Assembly: GCF_016865235.1 (NCBI RefSeq)
Contig: NZ_CP064030.1
Coordinates: 930,001 to 994,000 of the forward strand
Length of the DNA stretch: 64,000 bases
Reading direction: 5' to 3'
From: Dyella caseinilytica
GTDB lineage: Bacteria > Pseudomonadota > Gammaproteobacteria > Xanthomonadales > Rhodanobacteraceae
Made by a program: the position numbers and the translations under genes. The number at the start of each line of letters is the position of its first letter. Position 1 is the stretch's first letter. Shown one piece after another: positions 49,976-58,996 of the stretch. The notes under the pieces were generated by a model. It did not search any database. It was not told the DNA's origin and saw only the letters and a list, made by a program, of their open reading frames with translations.

Positions 49976-52459
49976 TTATTCCGCCCGCAGTAGCCGCATG
50001 GGCGGTGTATGCGTCACCTTGCGCGTACCGGCCAGCCCCAGCAGCATCACCACGATCGCGGCCAGCAGTGCGGCAACCGTCAGCGGCCAGGGATGCGGTA
50101 TGAAGCCCTTGACGTGAAACACGCTGCGCCCCAACCACCATCCGCCCACCATCGCACCCAGTGCCGCGGTGATGCCTGCGATTAATCCCAGCAACGCAAA
50201 TTCACAAGCGGCTGCAACACGCAGCAAACCGCGGCGTGCACCCAGCGTGCGCAGCAAAGCGGCTTCATGACGGCGTTCCTGTCCACTGGTCGCAAGCGCT
50301 GCCGCCAGCACCAATGCACCGGCCAGCAGACTGAAGCCGAGCACCCAACGCACTGCGCCGGTTACGCGCTGCACGATCTCACGCACGCGATCGAGCAAGG
50401 CATCGACATCAACCATGCTCAGGTTCGGATACGTGCGCGAAAGTTTTGCCAGGGCTTCGGTATTGCCGCGCGGCAGATAGAAACTGGCAATCCACGTATG
50501 CGGGAGTACGTTCGCGTGCGGCGGATCCATCAGCAGGAAGAAGTTGACCTTGAACGAGGTCCAGTCCACGTGCCGGAAGCTGGTCACCTTGGCATCAAGC
50601 TGGCCTTCGCCGACATCGAAACGCATTGTGTCACCAAGCTTCAGCGCGTACATGTCGCGCCACATCGTATCCACCGACACTTCGGCTTCCGGCGGATTGG
50701 GCCCAAACCATTGGCCGGCGATCACGGTATTGGCGGGTGGAAGCTGGTCGGACCAGGACAGGCGCAGTTGGCGATCGTTCCAGTCTTTGGTGCGTTCGTC
50801 CTTGAAGTGGATGGTGTCGATCGGCTGGCCGTTGATCGCGGTGAGTTTGCCGACCGCCAACGGCATCATGTTGAGTTGATTGCCGCCGATGTCCGCGAGG
50901 GCCTTGCTGAAATCGCCACGCTGATCGTCCTGCAGGTTGAGTACAAACCAGTTGGGCGTGTCCGAAGGCAGCTCCTGCCGCCAACCATCGAGTAAGGCGG
51001 GCGCCACGATGGCGAGCAGCAGCAAGGCGGTAAGCCCCAGGCTGAGTGCGGTCGCCTGCACAATGCTCAAGCCGCGTCGGCGAGCCAGCGCAGCCATGCC
51101 CAGGCGCAGAGCAGGGTGACCACCCGGCGTGATCCGTCGCGCGATCCACAACAGCAAGGCAGCCAGCAGCGCGGCGACCACCGCGACACCCAGCAGACTC
51201 GCGGCGAGAATGCCGGCCAGGTTGGCCGAGCCGCTGAGCTGCCAGATCAACGCCAGCGCCACCACGGCGGGAAGCAGGTACAGCGCATCGAAACGCCGCA
51301 CCCGGCGCGCCAGGCTCGCGCGGAACACCGCAACAGGCGGCACATCGGCCAGCCGCACCAGCGGCGGCAGCGCGAAACCTGCCAATACCGCGATACCCAT
51401 ACCGGCTGCGGCCAGCGACGGCAGGATGGGCAAAACTGTGGGCACGCCCGCAAATAACTGGCTGGCGAACATCCACGCGCCCTGTGACAGCGCCAGCGCC
51501 AGCAGCACGCCGATCAGCGCCGCTGGCAGTGCAAGACCGCCAAGCGTTCCCAGCAACAAGCCGAACACCCGCCTGCGCGACGTACCCAGTGCGCGCAATA
51601 GGGATACCTCACTGGTCTTGCGCCGTGCATAGCGTTGTGCAGCAAGCGCAATCGCCACGCCGGAGAGCAGTGCAGAAAGCAGTGCAGTGAGGCGCAGGAA
51701 CGCACCCGCCCGATCGAACGCACTGCGCATCCGTTCCTGCGTCTGCTCGGGCGTGATCAGCTCGCCGCCTTGTGGCAACGCCGTGCCCTGCGCCCACTGC
51801 CGCCATCTCTGCACGGCAGCGGGTTCGCCGGCCAATAACAAACTATGCCGTGCACGGCTGCCGACACCCAGCAATCCTGCTTGCTGCGCGTCATCCAGAT
51901 TCATCAGCGCACGCGGTGCCATCGCGACCAGTTCGCCGCCATCGGGCTGTTGGATCAGCTCACCTGCAATACGCAGATCGCGACCGCCCAGTTGCACGGT
52001 GTCGCCGACTTGCCGATGCAACGCGACCAATGCGCGATGGTCGAGCAACACGCTGCCGCTCGCCGGACCGTGACTGACGTGTTGCGTCCCGCTGGCGTCG
52101 CCGATCAGCAGCGTGCCGCGCAAGGGATAGGCATCATCCGTCGCCAAAACTTCCAGTAACTGGCTTTGCTGTTGCGCGAAGGCAACGCTTGGGAAACTTG
52201 CTGTACGGGTAATGGCCAAGCCGCGTTCGCTGCCGGCGGCAGCAAATTTTTCGGGAATATCCTGCGGCACAGAGACACCCACGTCACCGCCGATCAATTC
52301 AGCAGCACTGGCGAGCACACCTCGCTCCATGCGTGCAGTGAGTGTGGCGACCACGCCTAGCGCGACCACTGCGAGCACCAGCGAAGCGGCGAGGGTGCGC
52401 ATTTCCGGCAAGTGCCATTCGCGGCGCAGGCTGCGTAATGCGAGCAGCAGGATTTTCAT
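49976..52459 (-). CDS. ABC exporter permease, FtsX/YbbP family
   Basis: An 827-residue inner-membrane protein. The N-terminal anchor (SLRREWHLPEMRTLAASLVLAVVALGVVATL) is followed by a large periplasmic domain, then membrane segments near 260-350 (FtsX-like), a second large periplasmic domain and C-terminal helices near 700-800. This ten-segment YbbP arrangement goes with a YbbA-type ATPase, here the next gene upstream. Function is unclear; related systems export lipids or lipoproteins and, next to tesA, are thought to be linked to lysophospholipase activity. A perfect palindrome separates it from the ATPase gene. Confidence 0.88.
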   Translation of the reverse strand: MKILLLALRSLRREWHLPEMRTLAASLVLAVVALGVVATLTARMERGVLASAAELIGGDVGVSVPQDIPEKFAAAGSERGLAITRTASFPSVAFAQQQSQLLEVLATDDAYPLRGTLLIGDASGTQHVSHGPASGSVLLDHRALVALHRQVGDTVQLGGRDLRIAGELIQQPDGGELVAMAPRALMNLDDAQQAGLLGVGSRARHSLLLAGEPAAVQRWRQWAQGTALPQGGELITPEQTQERMRSAFDRAGAFLRLTALLSALLSGVAIALAAQRYARRKTSEVSLLRALGTSRRRVFGLLLGTLGGLALPAALIGVLLALALSQGAWMFASQLFAGVPTVLPILPSLAAAGMGIAVLAGFALPPLVRLADVPPVAVFRASLARRVRRFDALYLLPAVVALALIWQLSGSANLAGILAASLLGVAVVAALLAALLLWIARRITPGGHPALRLGMAALARRRGLSIVQATALSLGLTALLLLAIVAPALLDGWRQELPSDTPNWFVLNLQDDQRGDFSKALADIGGNQLNMMPLAVGKLTAINGQPIDTIHFKDERTKDWNDRQLRLSWSDQLPPANTVIAGQWFGPNPPEAEVSVDTMWRDMYALKLGDTMRFDVGEGQLDAKVTSFRHVDWTSFKVNFFLLMDPPHANVLPHTWIASFYLPRGNTEALAKLSRTYPNLSMVDVDALLDRVREIVQRVTGAVRWVLGFSLLAGALVLAAALATSGQERRHEAALLRTLGARRGLLRVAAACEFALLGLIAGITAALGAMVGGWWLGRSVFHVKGFIPHPWPLTVAALLAAIVVMLLGLAGTRKVTHTPPMRLLRAE

Positions 52460-52482
52460 GCGTGCCTCGCGTTGTCGTGCCG

Positions 52483-52524
52483 CTTCATCCGTCGTCCCGG
52501 CCTACGCCGGGACGACGGATGAAG
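52483..52524. repeat. 42-bp palindromic REP-like element inside the ABC operon
   Basis: CTTCATCCGTCGTCCCGG and CCGGGACGACGGATGAAG form a perfect 18-bp stem with loop CCTACG, the longest perfect arm in the window. It sits between the ATPase gene (stop 52566) and permease gene (start 52459), so is probably in the operon transcript. Confidence 0.92.
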
Positions 52525-52565
52525 TATTTCGCGAGCATTGAGAGGCCGGACGGTGGTGCGCATGT

Positions 52566-53252
52566 TCATACCAACGGCTCCAACTTCCCTTCCTGCAACT
52601 CCACCCGTCGCACGCAACGTTCCGCCAGTTGCAGATCATGCGTTACCAAGATCAGCGTGGTGCCATGATCCCGATTCAATGCAAACAACAAATCACACAC
52701 ATGCCGCCCAGTGCGGCGATCCAGATTGCCCGTAGGCTCGTCGGCAAACAGCACGCGCGGACCGTGCACGAATGCACGCGCAATCGCCACGCGCTGTTGT
52801 TCACCACCGGAAAGCTGTGCCGGGTAGTGCTTGCGTCGCGCACTGAGTTCCACGGCTTCCAGCGCTTCGCGCGCGCGCTCGCGTGCAGCGGGGTTGCCTT
52901 CCAGCTCCAGTGGCAGCATCACGTTCTGTTCGGCGGTCAGGGCAGGCAGCAAGTGGAATGACTGGAATACGAAACCCACCAGCCTTCGGCGCAGATCTGC
53001 ACGCGCTTCTTCATCGAGCTGCTCCAGCGCATGGCCATCCAGCGAAATGCTGCCTTGCGTGGGCGTGTCCAGCCCGGCCAGCAGGCCGAGCAGGGTGGTC
53101 TTGCCAGAGCCGGAAGCGCCGACGATGGCGAAGCTCTCGCCGTCGTGCACTTGCATCGCGACGTTGCTGAGGATATCCAGCCGTCCCTCGGGTCCGTTGA
53201 CCGACTTGCTAACATCCCGGACATCCAGCACCGGACGAGAACCACCACTCAT
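52566..53252 (-). CDS. ABC transporter ATP-binding protein, YbbA/LolD family
   Basis: A 228-residue ATPase. Walker A is IVGASGSGKTTLLGLLAG, the Q-loop VFQSFHLLPALTAEQNVMLP, the signature LSGGEQQRVAIARAF, Walker B VLFADEPTGNLD and the switch VTHDLQLAERC. This MacB/LolD/YbbA type pairs with FtsX-like permeases such as the next gene. AAAGGAAA precedes ATG 53252. The start codon shares two bases with the divergent tesA start (CATG). Confidence 0.94.
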   Translation of the reverse strand: MSGGSRPVLDVRDVSKSVNGPEGRLDILSNVAMQVHDGESFAIVGASGSGKTTLLGLLAGLDTPTQGSISLDGHALEQLDEEARADLRRRLVGFVFQSFHLLPALTAEQNVMLPLELEGNPAARERAREALEAVELSARRKHYPAQLSGGEQQRVAIARAFVHGPRVLFADEPTGNLDRRTGRHVCDLLFALNRDHGTTLILVTHDLQLAERCVRRVELQEGKLEPLV

Positions 53253-53862
53253 GCGTCGTTTCCTTTGTTTGCTTGTTCTGCTTTGCGGTATCGGTGTGTT
53301 GCAGGCTGCACCGGCGAAAAACGTGCTGGTGCTGGGCGATTCCTTGTCCGCCGCGCACAACATTCCTGTGGAATCCGGTTGGGCGCATCTGCTGGAAGTA
53401 CGTTTGAACGACATGGAGCCGGGCTGGGCCGTCATCAATGCCAGCATCAGCGGTGAAACTTCGCTGAGCGGCCGCAATCGCCTGCCGGGTCTGCTGGCGC
53501 AGTATCACCCGCGCATTGTGGTGATCGAACTGGGGGCGAACGATGGCTTGCAAGGCCTGCCGCTGCCCAACCTGCGCGACAACCTTGCCACCATGATCGA
53601 CGCCGCACAGCACACAGGCGCCAAGGTGCTGCTGCTGGGTATCGAGCTGCCGGTGAACTACGGTCCGCAATACCGCGACGGCCTGCGTGCGATCTACGCC
53701 GGCCTGGCGCATGACAAGCACGTCGCCCTGGTGCCCTTTTTGCTGGACGGGGTGGCTCTGAACCCGGCGCTGATGCAGGAAGATGGCCTGCACCCGGTGG
53801 CTGCCGGTGAGCCGATTGTGCTCAACACCGTGTGGCAACAGCTCAAGTCCTTGCTGGATTGA
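53251..53862 (+). CDS. tesA: Acyl-CoA thioesterase I / lysophospholipase L1 (SGNH hydrolase)
   Basis: A 203-residue periplasmic enzyme with a signal peptide (MRRFLCLLVLLCGIGVLQAA). SGNH blocks are VLVLGDSLSAAHNI (catalytic Ser), NASISGETSLSG, VIELGANDGLQGLP (block III Asn) and DGLHPVAAGE (Asp and His). It hydrolyses acyl thioesters and lysophospholipids. It is divergent from a YbbA-type ATPase gene as in E. coli; here the two ATG codons overlap in CATG, so its ribosome site and promoter lie within the ATPase gene. Confidence 0.94.
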   Translation: MRRFLCLLVLLCGIGVLQAAPAKNVLVLGDSLSAAHNIPVESGWAHLLEVRLNDMEPGWAVINASISGETSLSGRNRLPGLLAQYHPRIVVIELGANDGLQGLPLPNLRDNLATMIDAAQHTGAKVLLLGIELPVNYGPQYRDGLRAIYAGLAHDKHVALVPFLLDGVALNPALMQEDGLHPVAAGEPIVLNTVWQQLKSLLD

Positions 53863-53965
53863 GCTTTTCACCACAGTTTCATGGCCAAAAATTCACGTTC
53901 CGCTTACACGGCAGACCGTTAGCCTTCACAAATGTGAAGATTACGCGGTGTCCAACGAGGCGAAC

Positions 53966-54697
53966 ATGAGTTCACGTGACGAGCATGCCGGTCTGATCCT
54001 GTTGGTGGAAGACAACCGCCAGATCGCGGAAATGGTAGGGGAGTTTCTGGAGCGTCGCGGCTATTCCGTTGATTTTGCTCAGGATGGAGTGAGTGGCCTA
54101 CACCTCGCGGTATCGAACAGTTACGACGTGGTCGTGCTGGACCTGATGCTGCCAGGCATCGATGGCCTGGATGTCTGCCGCAAGCTGCGTTCGGAAGCCA
54201 AGAAGTCCACGCCGGTGCTGATGCTGACGGCGCGGGATACTCTGGAGGACAAGCTGGTCGGCCTGGAAGCCGGTGCCGACGACTATCTCGTGAAACCCTT
54301 CGAGGTGCGCGAACTGGAGGCTCGCCTGCGAGCCCTGATCCGTCGCGACCGGCGACAGGTTTCCAGCGAAGTGCTCAACGTGGGGGATATGACCCTGGAC
54401 ACGGCCACTTTGCGACTGACCCGTGGCGGGCACGAACTTACCGTGTCACCGATCGGTCTCAAATTGCTGGCCATACTGATGCGCGAATCGCCGCGTGTGG
54501 TAAGCCGGCGCGATATCGAACGAGAGATCTGGGGGGATACCTTGCCCGATTCGGATACTTTGCGCTCGCATCTGTATAACCTGCGCCGGATTATCGACAA
54601 GCCGTTCCAGCGCCCGCTGCTGCACACGATTCATTCTGCTGGTTACCGCTTGGCCGACCTGGATTCCGAAACAACCGCAACAAGCCATTTCGCCTGA
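53966..54697 (+). CDS. OmpR/PhoB-family response regulator
   Basis: A 243-residue regulator. The receiver has LLVEDNRQIAEMVG, the phospho-acceptor in VVLDLMLPGIDGLDVC and KPF. A winged-helix DNA-binding domain (about 145-235) ends LRSHLYNLRRIIDKPFQRPLLHTIHSAGYRL. All key residues look intact, unlike those of its neighbouring sensor. The start ATG 53966 follows CGAGG; the upstream GTG at 53948 is an alternative. The sensor gene begins 29 bases later. Confidence 0.93.
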   Translation: MSSRDEHAGLILLVEDNRQIAEMVGEFLERRGYSVDFAQDGVSGLHLAVSNSYDVVVLDLMLPGIDGLDVCRKLRSEAKKSTPVLMLTARDTLEDKLVGLEAGADDYLVKPFEVRELEARLRALIRRDRRQVSSEVLNVGDMTLDTATLRLTRGGHELTVSPIGLKLLAILMRESPRVVSRRDIEREIWGDTLPDSDTLRSHLYNLRRIIDKPFQRPLLHTIHSAGYRLADLDSETTATSHFA

Positions 54698-54726
54698 CCG
54701 CTCAATACGCCTAACCGCCCAATCAC

Positions 54727-55713
54727 ATGACACAACAGGGTGCGCCAACCCAACGCGCTGCGCACGCACGCGGTGGTCTTCATCGCCAGTTGCTGCTGAT
54801 CTTCGGCTTGCAACTGGTAGCGATCGTTTTGGCCTGTTTAATGGGTTATTACGACGTGGCACCGGTGGGCGCGGTATTGGCGTTGATCGTGATTGTTGGC
54901 GCGCTCGCCTGGCTGGCTGCACAGCGCGCCCTTCGTCCATTCAGTACGCTGGCGCGGATGGTGGGCAATTGGCATGAAGGGCAGACCGAGCTGCAATCGC
55001 TGCAACCGGATCACCTGTTGCATCGTGTCGATGCGGATGTGGCTACGCTGGCACGCAGCTTCCAAAGCTTCGCCAGTCGCATCGCCGGTTACAACGAGCG
55101 CGAGCGCAATTTCACGCGCGATGCCAGCCACGAGCTGCGTAGCCCGTTGACGGTGATCAAGATGTCCACCGATATGCTGGCGGATGAGTCAGGTCTCAGT
55201 GATTTCGGCAAGCGTTCACTGGAACGTATTCGCCGCGCCACGCGTGAAATGGAGGCGCTGGTGGAAGCGATGCTGATCCTGGCGCGCGAAACCGATAACG
55301 GGCAGGGCGAGCAGGATTTCGTGGTGAACGATGTCCTGCGTGATGAGCTGGTCGACGCACGCGAGATGCTGCACGGCCATCCGATCGAATTGCAGTTCGA
55401 AGAACCCGCCACGTTTGCATTGCATGGTTCACCGCGTGTGTTTGCGGTGTTGTGCTGGCAACTGATTCGTCATGCCAGCCAATACACCGGACAGGGCACG
55501 GTGTTGGTCACCGTGCTGCCTGGCGCGGTAAGCGTATGCGCCACCGCTGGCACCGATCACGATCCGCATCTACCGGGCCAGCAGGGATTCGAATACGCCA
55601 TCGCGCGGCGCATCAGCGAGCGTTTTGCGTGGCCGCTGGATCTGCGTGTGCAGGGCGGCAACAGTTATGTGGCGGAAATTCGCTTTCCGCAGCCGTTGCC
55701 GGTGCCTGGCTGA
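54727..55713 (+). CDS. Sensor histidine kinase with degenerate ATP-binding domain
   Basis: A 328-residue protein with two membrane helices (about 18-40 and 44-64) and almost no periplasmic loop, a HAMP-like linker, and the H-box DASHELRSPLTVI (His135). The C-terminal domain is short. Where the N-box should read LLRNAxxYT it reads LIRHASQYT (His249), and the G1 Asp is missing (VSVCATAGTD, near 268-276); no GxGLGL is seen, only QQGFEYAIARRISER. ATP binding therefore looks lost or changed. It is 29 bases downstream of its response regulator, so is the likely partner, perhaps as a phosphatase or signal-binding pseudokinase. Confidence 0.85.
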   Translation: MTQQGAPTQRAAHARGGLHRQLLLIFGLQLVAIVLACLMGYYDVAPVGAVLALIVIVGALAWLAAQRALRPFSTLARMVGNWHEGQTELQSLQPDHLLHRVDADVATLARSFQSFASRIAGYNERERNFTRDASHELRSPLTVIKMSTDMLADESGLSDFGKRSLERIRRATREMEALVEAMLILARETDNGQGEQDFVVNDVLRDELVDAREMLHGHPIELQFEEPATFALHGSPRVFAVLCWQLIRHASQYTGQGTVLVTVLPGAVSVCATAGTDHDPHLPGQQGFEYAIARRISERFAWPLDLRVQGGNSYVAEIRFPQPLPVPG

Positions 55714-55719
55714 TACGTC

Positions 55720-55750
55720 AACTCCTTCTCCCCAAAGGGGAGAAGGAGTT
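55720..55750. terminator. 14-bp perfect hairpin between convergent genes
   Basis: AACTCCTTCTCCCC and GGGGAGAAGGAGTT are perfect inverted repeats around AAA, just after the sensor kinase stop and before the CoA-transferase stop. It can act for both strands though the T-run is only two bases. Confidence 0.65.
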
Positions 55751-55759
55751 GCACGGCAT

Positions 55760-57115
55760 TTACCGCAACGACGGATGCACCTCAAACGGGCACCCCGTCT
55801 TTGCCTTCACTTCATCGACCGTCACGCCTTCCTGCAGCTCGATCAGCGTCAGGCCCTTGCCCTTGGCCACTTCGAATACGCACAGGTCGGTGATGATCAG
55901 ATCCACCACCTGCTGACCGGTGAGCGGCAGGTCGCACTGTTCTTTGATCTTTGGCGAACCATCCTTCGCGGTGTGCTCCATCAGCACCACCACGCGCTGC
56001 ACGCCGCTGACCAGATCCATCGCGCCACCCGGGCCCTTCACCATCTTGCCCGGCACCATCCAGTTGGCGAGATCGCCGGTGCAGGACACTTCCAGGCCAC
56101 CAAGGATCGACAGGTTGATGTGGCCGCCACGAATCATCGCGAACGATTCGGCGCTGGAGAAATAACTCGAGCCGGGCAGTGCAGTGATCGTCTGCTTGCC
56201 CGCGTTGATCAGGTCGGGATCGACGTGTGCGTCATCCGGGAACGGCCCGATGCCAAGCAAGCCGTTCTCTGACTGCAAGGTCACGTCCATGCCTTCGGGA
56301 ATGAAGTTCGCTACCAGCGTGGGAATGCCGATGCCGAGATTGACATAGAAACCGTCGCGCAGTTCTTTCGCGGCGCGATGCGCCATCGCCATGCGGATCG
56401 GGCTTTCCTTGCCGGTGTTGGCGCCGGCAATGGTGCGGAATTCGATGCGCTTTTCGTACTTCTCACCCTGGATGATGCGGTCGACGTAGATGCCGGGCAC
56501 ATGAATCTGGTTCGGATCCAGCTCGCCCACTTCGACCAGCTCTTCCACCTCGGCCACGCAAATCTTGCCGCAGGTGGCGATCATCGGATTGAAGTTGCGC
56601 GCCGTCTTGCGGAAGACGAGGTTGCCGAACTTGTCGCCCTTCCACGCTTTGACGATGGAAAGGTCGGCATGAATGGCTTCTTCCAGCACGTATTCTTTCT
56701 CGCCAAACTTCTTCGTTTCCTTGCCTTCGGCCAGCTTGGTGCCGTACGCCGTGCGCGTATAGAAGCCGGGAATGCCCGCGCCGCCGGCGCGCAGCTTCTC
56801 CGCCAGCGTACCCTGCGGCACCAGATGCAGTTCCAGTTCGCCGGACAGCACCTGGCGTTCAAACTCCTTGTTCTCGCCCACGTACGAGGCGTACACGCGC
56901 TTGACCTGGTGTGTCTTCAGCAGCGGCCCCATGCCGAAATCGTCCACGCCAGCGTTGTTGCCGACGATGGTCAGGCTCTTGGTACCGGCGGCCAGCAGCG
57001 CGCCAATCAGGTTTTCCGGGATGCCGCACAGGCCAAAACCGCCTGCCGCAATGGTCATGTCATCAAACAGCAGGCCATCCAGAGCCTTTGCCGCGTTTGC
57101 ATAAACCTTATCCAT
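55760..57115 (-). CDS. Single-chain 3-oxoacid CoA-transferase (fused A and B subunits)
   Basis: A 451-residue CoA-transferase. The A-type half (1 to about 232) has IAAGGFGLCGIPENLI and ends near YVDRIIQGEKYEKRIEFRT. A linker of about a dozen residues leads to the B-type half (MAHRAAKELRDGFYVNLGIGIPTLVANFIPEG), with the catalytic glutamate in LQSENGLLGIGPFP. In most proteobacteria these are two genes (scoA/scoB, lpsI/lpsJ); here one continuous frame joins them, as in mitochondrial SCOT but with a shorter linker. The likely reaction is succinyl-CoA plus acetoacetate to acetoacetyl-CoA. No frameshift is needed. Confidence 0.9.
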   Translation of the reverse strand: MDKVYANAAKALDGLLFDDMTIAAGGFGLCGIPENLIGALLAAGTKSLTIVGNNAGVDDFGMGPLLKTHQVKRVYASYVGENKEFERQVLSGELELHLVPQGTLAEKLRAGGAGIPGFYTRTAYGTKLAEGKETKKFGEKEYVLEEAIHADLSIVKAWKGDKFGNLVFRKTARNFNPMIATCGKICVAEVEELVEVGELDPNQIHVPGIYVDRIIQGEKYEKRIEFRTIAGANTGKESPIRMAMAHRAAKELRDGFYVNLGIGIPTLVANFIPEGMDVTLQSENGLLGIGPFPDDAHVDPDLINAGKQTITALPGSSYFSSAESFAMIRGGHINLSILGGLEVSCTGDLANWMVPGKMVKGPGGAMDLVSGVQRVVVLMEHTAKDGSPKIKEQCDLPLTGQQVVDLIITDLCVFEVAKGKGLTLIELQEGVTVDEVKAKTGCPFEVHPSLR

Positions 57116-57273
57116 GTGGGTGCCTTCTAGCCGGGGAGATATAGCTCCCTAGGATACGACGGATTGATGTCCGTGCATGCTGTACGAAGGTCGCAGCGGC
57201 GGGTTATCCGGCTGTCTAAGCCATTGACACGGCACTGTTATGCCGTACGGCTGAGCATGTCAAACAGGGTGGC

Positions 57274-57279
57274 TATACT
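57274..57279 (+). promoter_or_regulatory. Candidate -10 box for the isoaspartyl peptidase gene
   Basis: TATACT matches the -10 consensus in five of six positions and would place the transcript start near 57286, just after the GTG at 57283. This supports GTG 57307 as the true start codon. A matching -35 at the right distance was not found. Confidence 0.35.
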
Positions 57280-57306
57280 CGGGTGGAAAGTCTGGAGACG
57301 TACCAC

Positions 57307-58350
57307 GTGAAGCTGTCCCACCTATTCGTTGCACTGGCCGCCCTGGGAGTTGCCGCGATGACTCACGCCACTACCCCGGTCCTGGTCATTCACGGTGGTT
57401 CCGGCGTGATCAAGCGCGATATGACGCCCGCCAAGGAAAAGGCGGTACGTGCCGCCATGACCAAGGCGCTGGTGGACGGCTACGCCCAGCTCAAGGCCGG
57501 CAAGCCGGCTCTGGATGCTGTCACCACAGCGATCACGGTGCTGGAGGATGACTCCAACTTCAACGCCGGCAAGGGCTCGGTGTTCAACCACGATGGCAAG
57601 AACGAAATGGATGCTGCCGTCATGGACGGCGACACCTTGCGTGCCGGCTCTATCGCCGGCGTGCATCGCGTAAAGAATCCGATCCTGCTGGCGCGCGCGG
57701 TGATGGAGCACTCATCGCACGTGATGTTGATCGGCGATGGGGCCGAAGCGTTTGCGAAGGAGCAGGGCATTACCCTGGTCGATCCTTCCTATTTCCATAC
57801 CGATGAACGCTGGCAGCAATTGCAGAAGGCGCTCAAGGAAGATGCAGCCAAACAGCCGCATGTCGATGTCGAAACGGCCAAACATTTCGGCACGGTGGGC
57901 GCCGTCGCGCTCGATGGCGAGGGCCATCTTGCTGCCGGCACCTCCACCGGAGGTATGGCCGACAAACGCTGGGGACGCGTTGGCGATTCACCCATCATCG
58001 GTGCCGGCACCTATGCCAATGCGCAGTGCGCCGTATCAGGCACGGGTTGGGGCGAGTTCTACATCCGCACTGTCGCTGCACACGAAATCTGCATGAAGGT
58101 GTCGATGTTGAACGAGCCGATCCAGCGTGCGGCTGCCGAGGTGATCAATCAGGAAATTCCGTCGATGGGCGGTAGCGGCGGGGCGATCGCGCTGGACAGC
58201 GACGGCAATATCGCCATGCCGTTCAATACCGACGGCATGTATCGCGGATGGATCGGTGCGGACGGTGTGCCGCATGTGGCGATCTATGACGACGAGCCGG
58301 ATCCGTCGAATCGGACACCTGCGCCTGCTGCTTCCGCATCGACGGATTGA
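57307..58350 (+). CDS. Exported isoaspartyl peptidase/L-asparaginase (Ntn hydrolase)
   Basis: A 347-residue plant-type asparaginase with a signal peptide (KLSHLFVALAALGVAAMTHA), so probably periplasmic. The alpha part begins VLVIHGGSGVIKRDM, with NFNAGKGSVFNHDG; autocleavage would occur before Thr196 in HFGTVGAVALDGEG, releasing the beta subunit, and STGGMADKRWGRVGDSPIIGAGTYA is the substrate segment. It removes isoaspartyl residues or asparagine. I prefer GTG 57307 with GGAG nine bases before; GTG 57283 is less likely. It is a single gene. Confidence 0.92.
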   Translation: MKLSHLFVALAALGVAAMTHATTPVLVIHGGSGVIKRDMTPAKEKAVRAAMTKALVDGYAQLKAGKPALDAVTTAITVLEDDSNFNAGKGSVFNHDGKNEMDAAVMDGDTLRAGSIAGVHRVKNPILLARAVMEHSSHVMLIGDGAEAFAKEQGITLVDPSYFHTDERWQQLQKALKEDAAKQPHVDVETAKHFGTVGAVALDGEGHLAAGTSTGGMADKRWGRVGDSPIIGAGTYANAQCAVSGTGWGEFYIRTVAAHEICMKVSMLNEPIQRAAAEVINQEIPSMGGSGGAIALDSDGNIAMPFNTDGMYRGWIGADGVPHVAIYDDEPDPSNRTPAPAASASTD

Positions 58351-58408
58351 AAGCGCTATCGCACTTTGCGCAATGGCTACGTAGCGCAGCAGCAAACGGC
58401 CGCTGAAA

Positions 58409-58996
58409 TCAGTGGGCTTGTTCCGGCCGTTCCCGCACCGGATGCTTGCTCAATTTGCGCTGCAAGGTGCGGCGATGCATGCCGAGACGACGCGCGGTTT
58501 CGGAGATATTCCCGTCGCATTCGGTGAGCACGCGCTGGATGTGTTCCCATTCCAGACGGCGCAGTGCCAGTGGCGCTTCGGGCGCGTCGATAACTTCATC
58601 GTCGGCCTGCGGTGCGCTATCACCTTCGAGCAGAGCGCGAACTACGGCGTCGGCGTCGACAGGCTTGGACAGGTAATCATGTGCGCCGCGCTTGATTGCT
58701 TCGACAGCGGTGGCGATCGATGCGTAGCCGGTCAGCAGCAGGATGCGCATGTCCGGCACCAGTTCGTGCAGCTCGGGAATCAGTCGCAGCCCGTTTTCTT
58801 CGCCGAGCTTGAGATCGAGCACGCAGTGGCGGGGTTGATGGCGGCGCGAGAGTGCGCGGGCTTCGTCGGCGCGACTGGCGGTGATGACTTCGAAACCGCG
58901 TGAGGTCAGGGCCCGGCTAAGTACACGTACAAAGGTGGCGTCGTCGTCCACGATCAACAGTGGGCGGGTGCTGCTTGCCTGATTCAGGTGGATCAT
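58409..58996 (-). CDS. regA: RegA/PrrA/ActR-type response regulator
   Basis: A 195-residue two-domain regulator. The receiver has LLIVDDDATFVRVL, CVLDLKLGEENGLRLIP and LSKPVDADAV. After an acidic linker, the Fis-type helix-turn-helix GNISETARRLGMHRRTLQRK is almost identical to the RegA/PrrA consensus. RegA controls redox-dependent genes for respiration, carbon and nitrogen metabolism. Its kinase partner RegB lies 280 bases upstream on the same strand, with a palindrome between. Confidence 0.92.
   Translation of the reverse strand: MIHLNQASSTRPLLIVDDDATFVRVLSRALTSRGFEVITASRADEARALSRRHQPRHCVLDLKLGEENGLRLIPELHELVPDMRILLLTGYASIATAVEAIKRGAHDYLSKPVDADAVVRALLEGDSAPQADDEVIDAPEAPLALRRLEWEHIQRVLTECDGNISETARRLGMHRRTLQRKLSKHPVRERPEQAH

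Noticed and set aside
55760..57115. Frameshift or assembly error joining two CoA-transferase subunit genes
   Set aside because: The frame is continuous and in phase across both halves with a plausible linker, so a true fusion is the simpler reading, though still worth checking.
57224..57229. TTGACA as the -35 of the isoaspartyl peptidase promoter
   Set aside because: It is 44 bases before the TATACT box, far beyond the normal 16-18 base spacing, and has only a poor -10 of its own.
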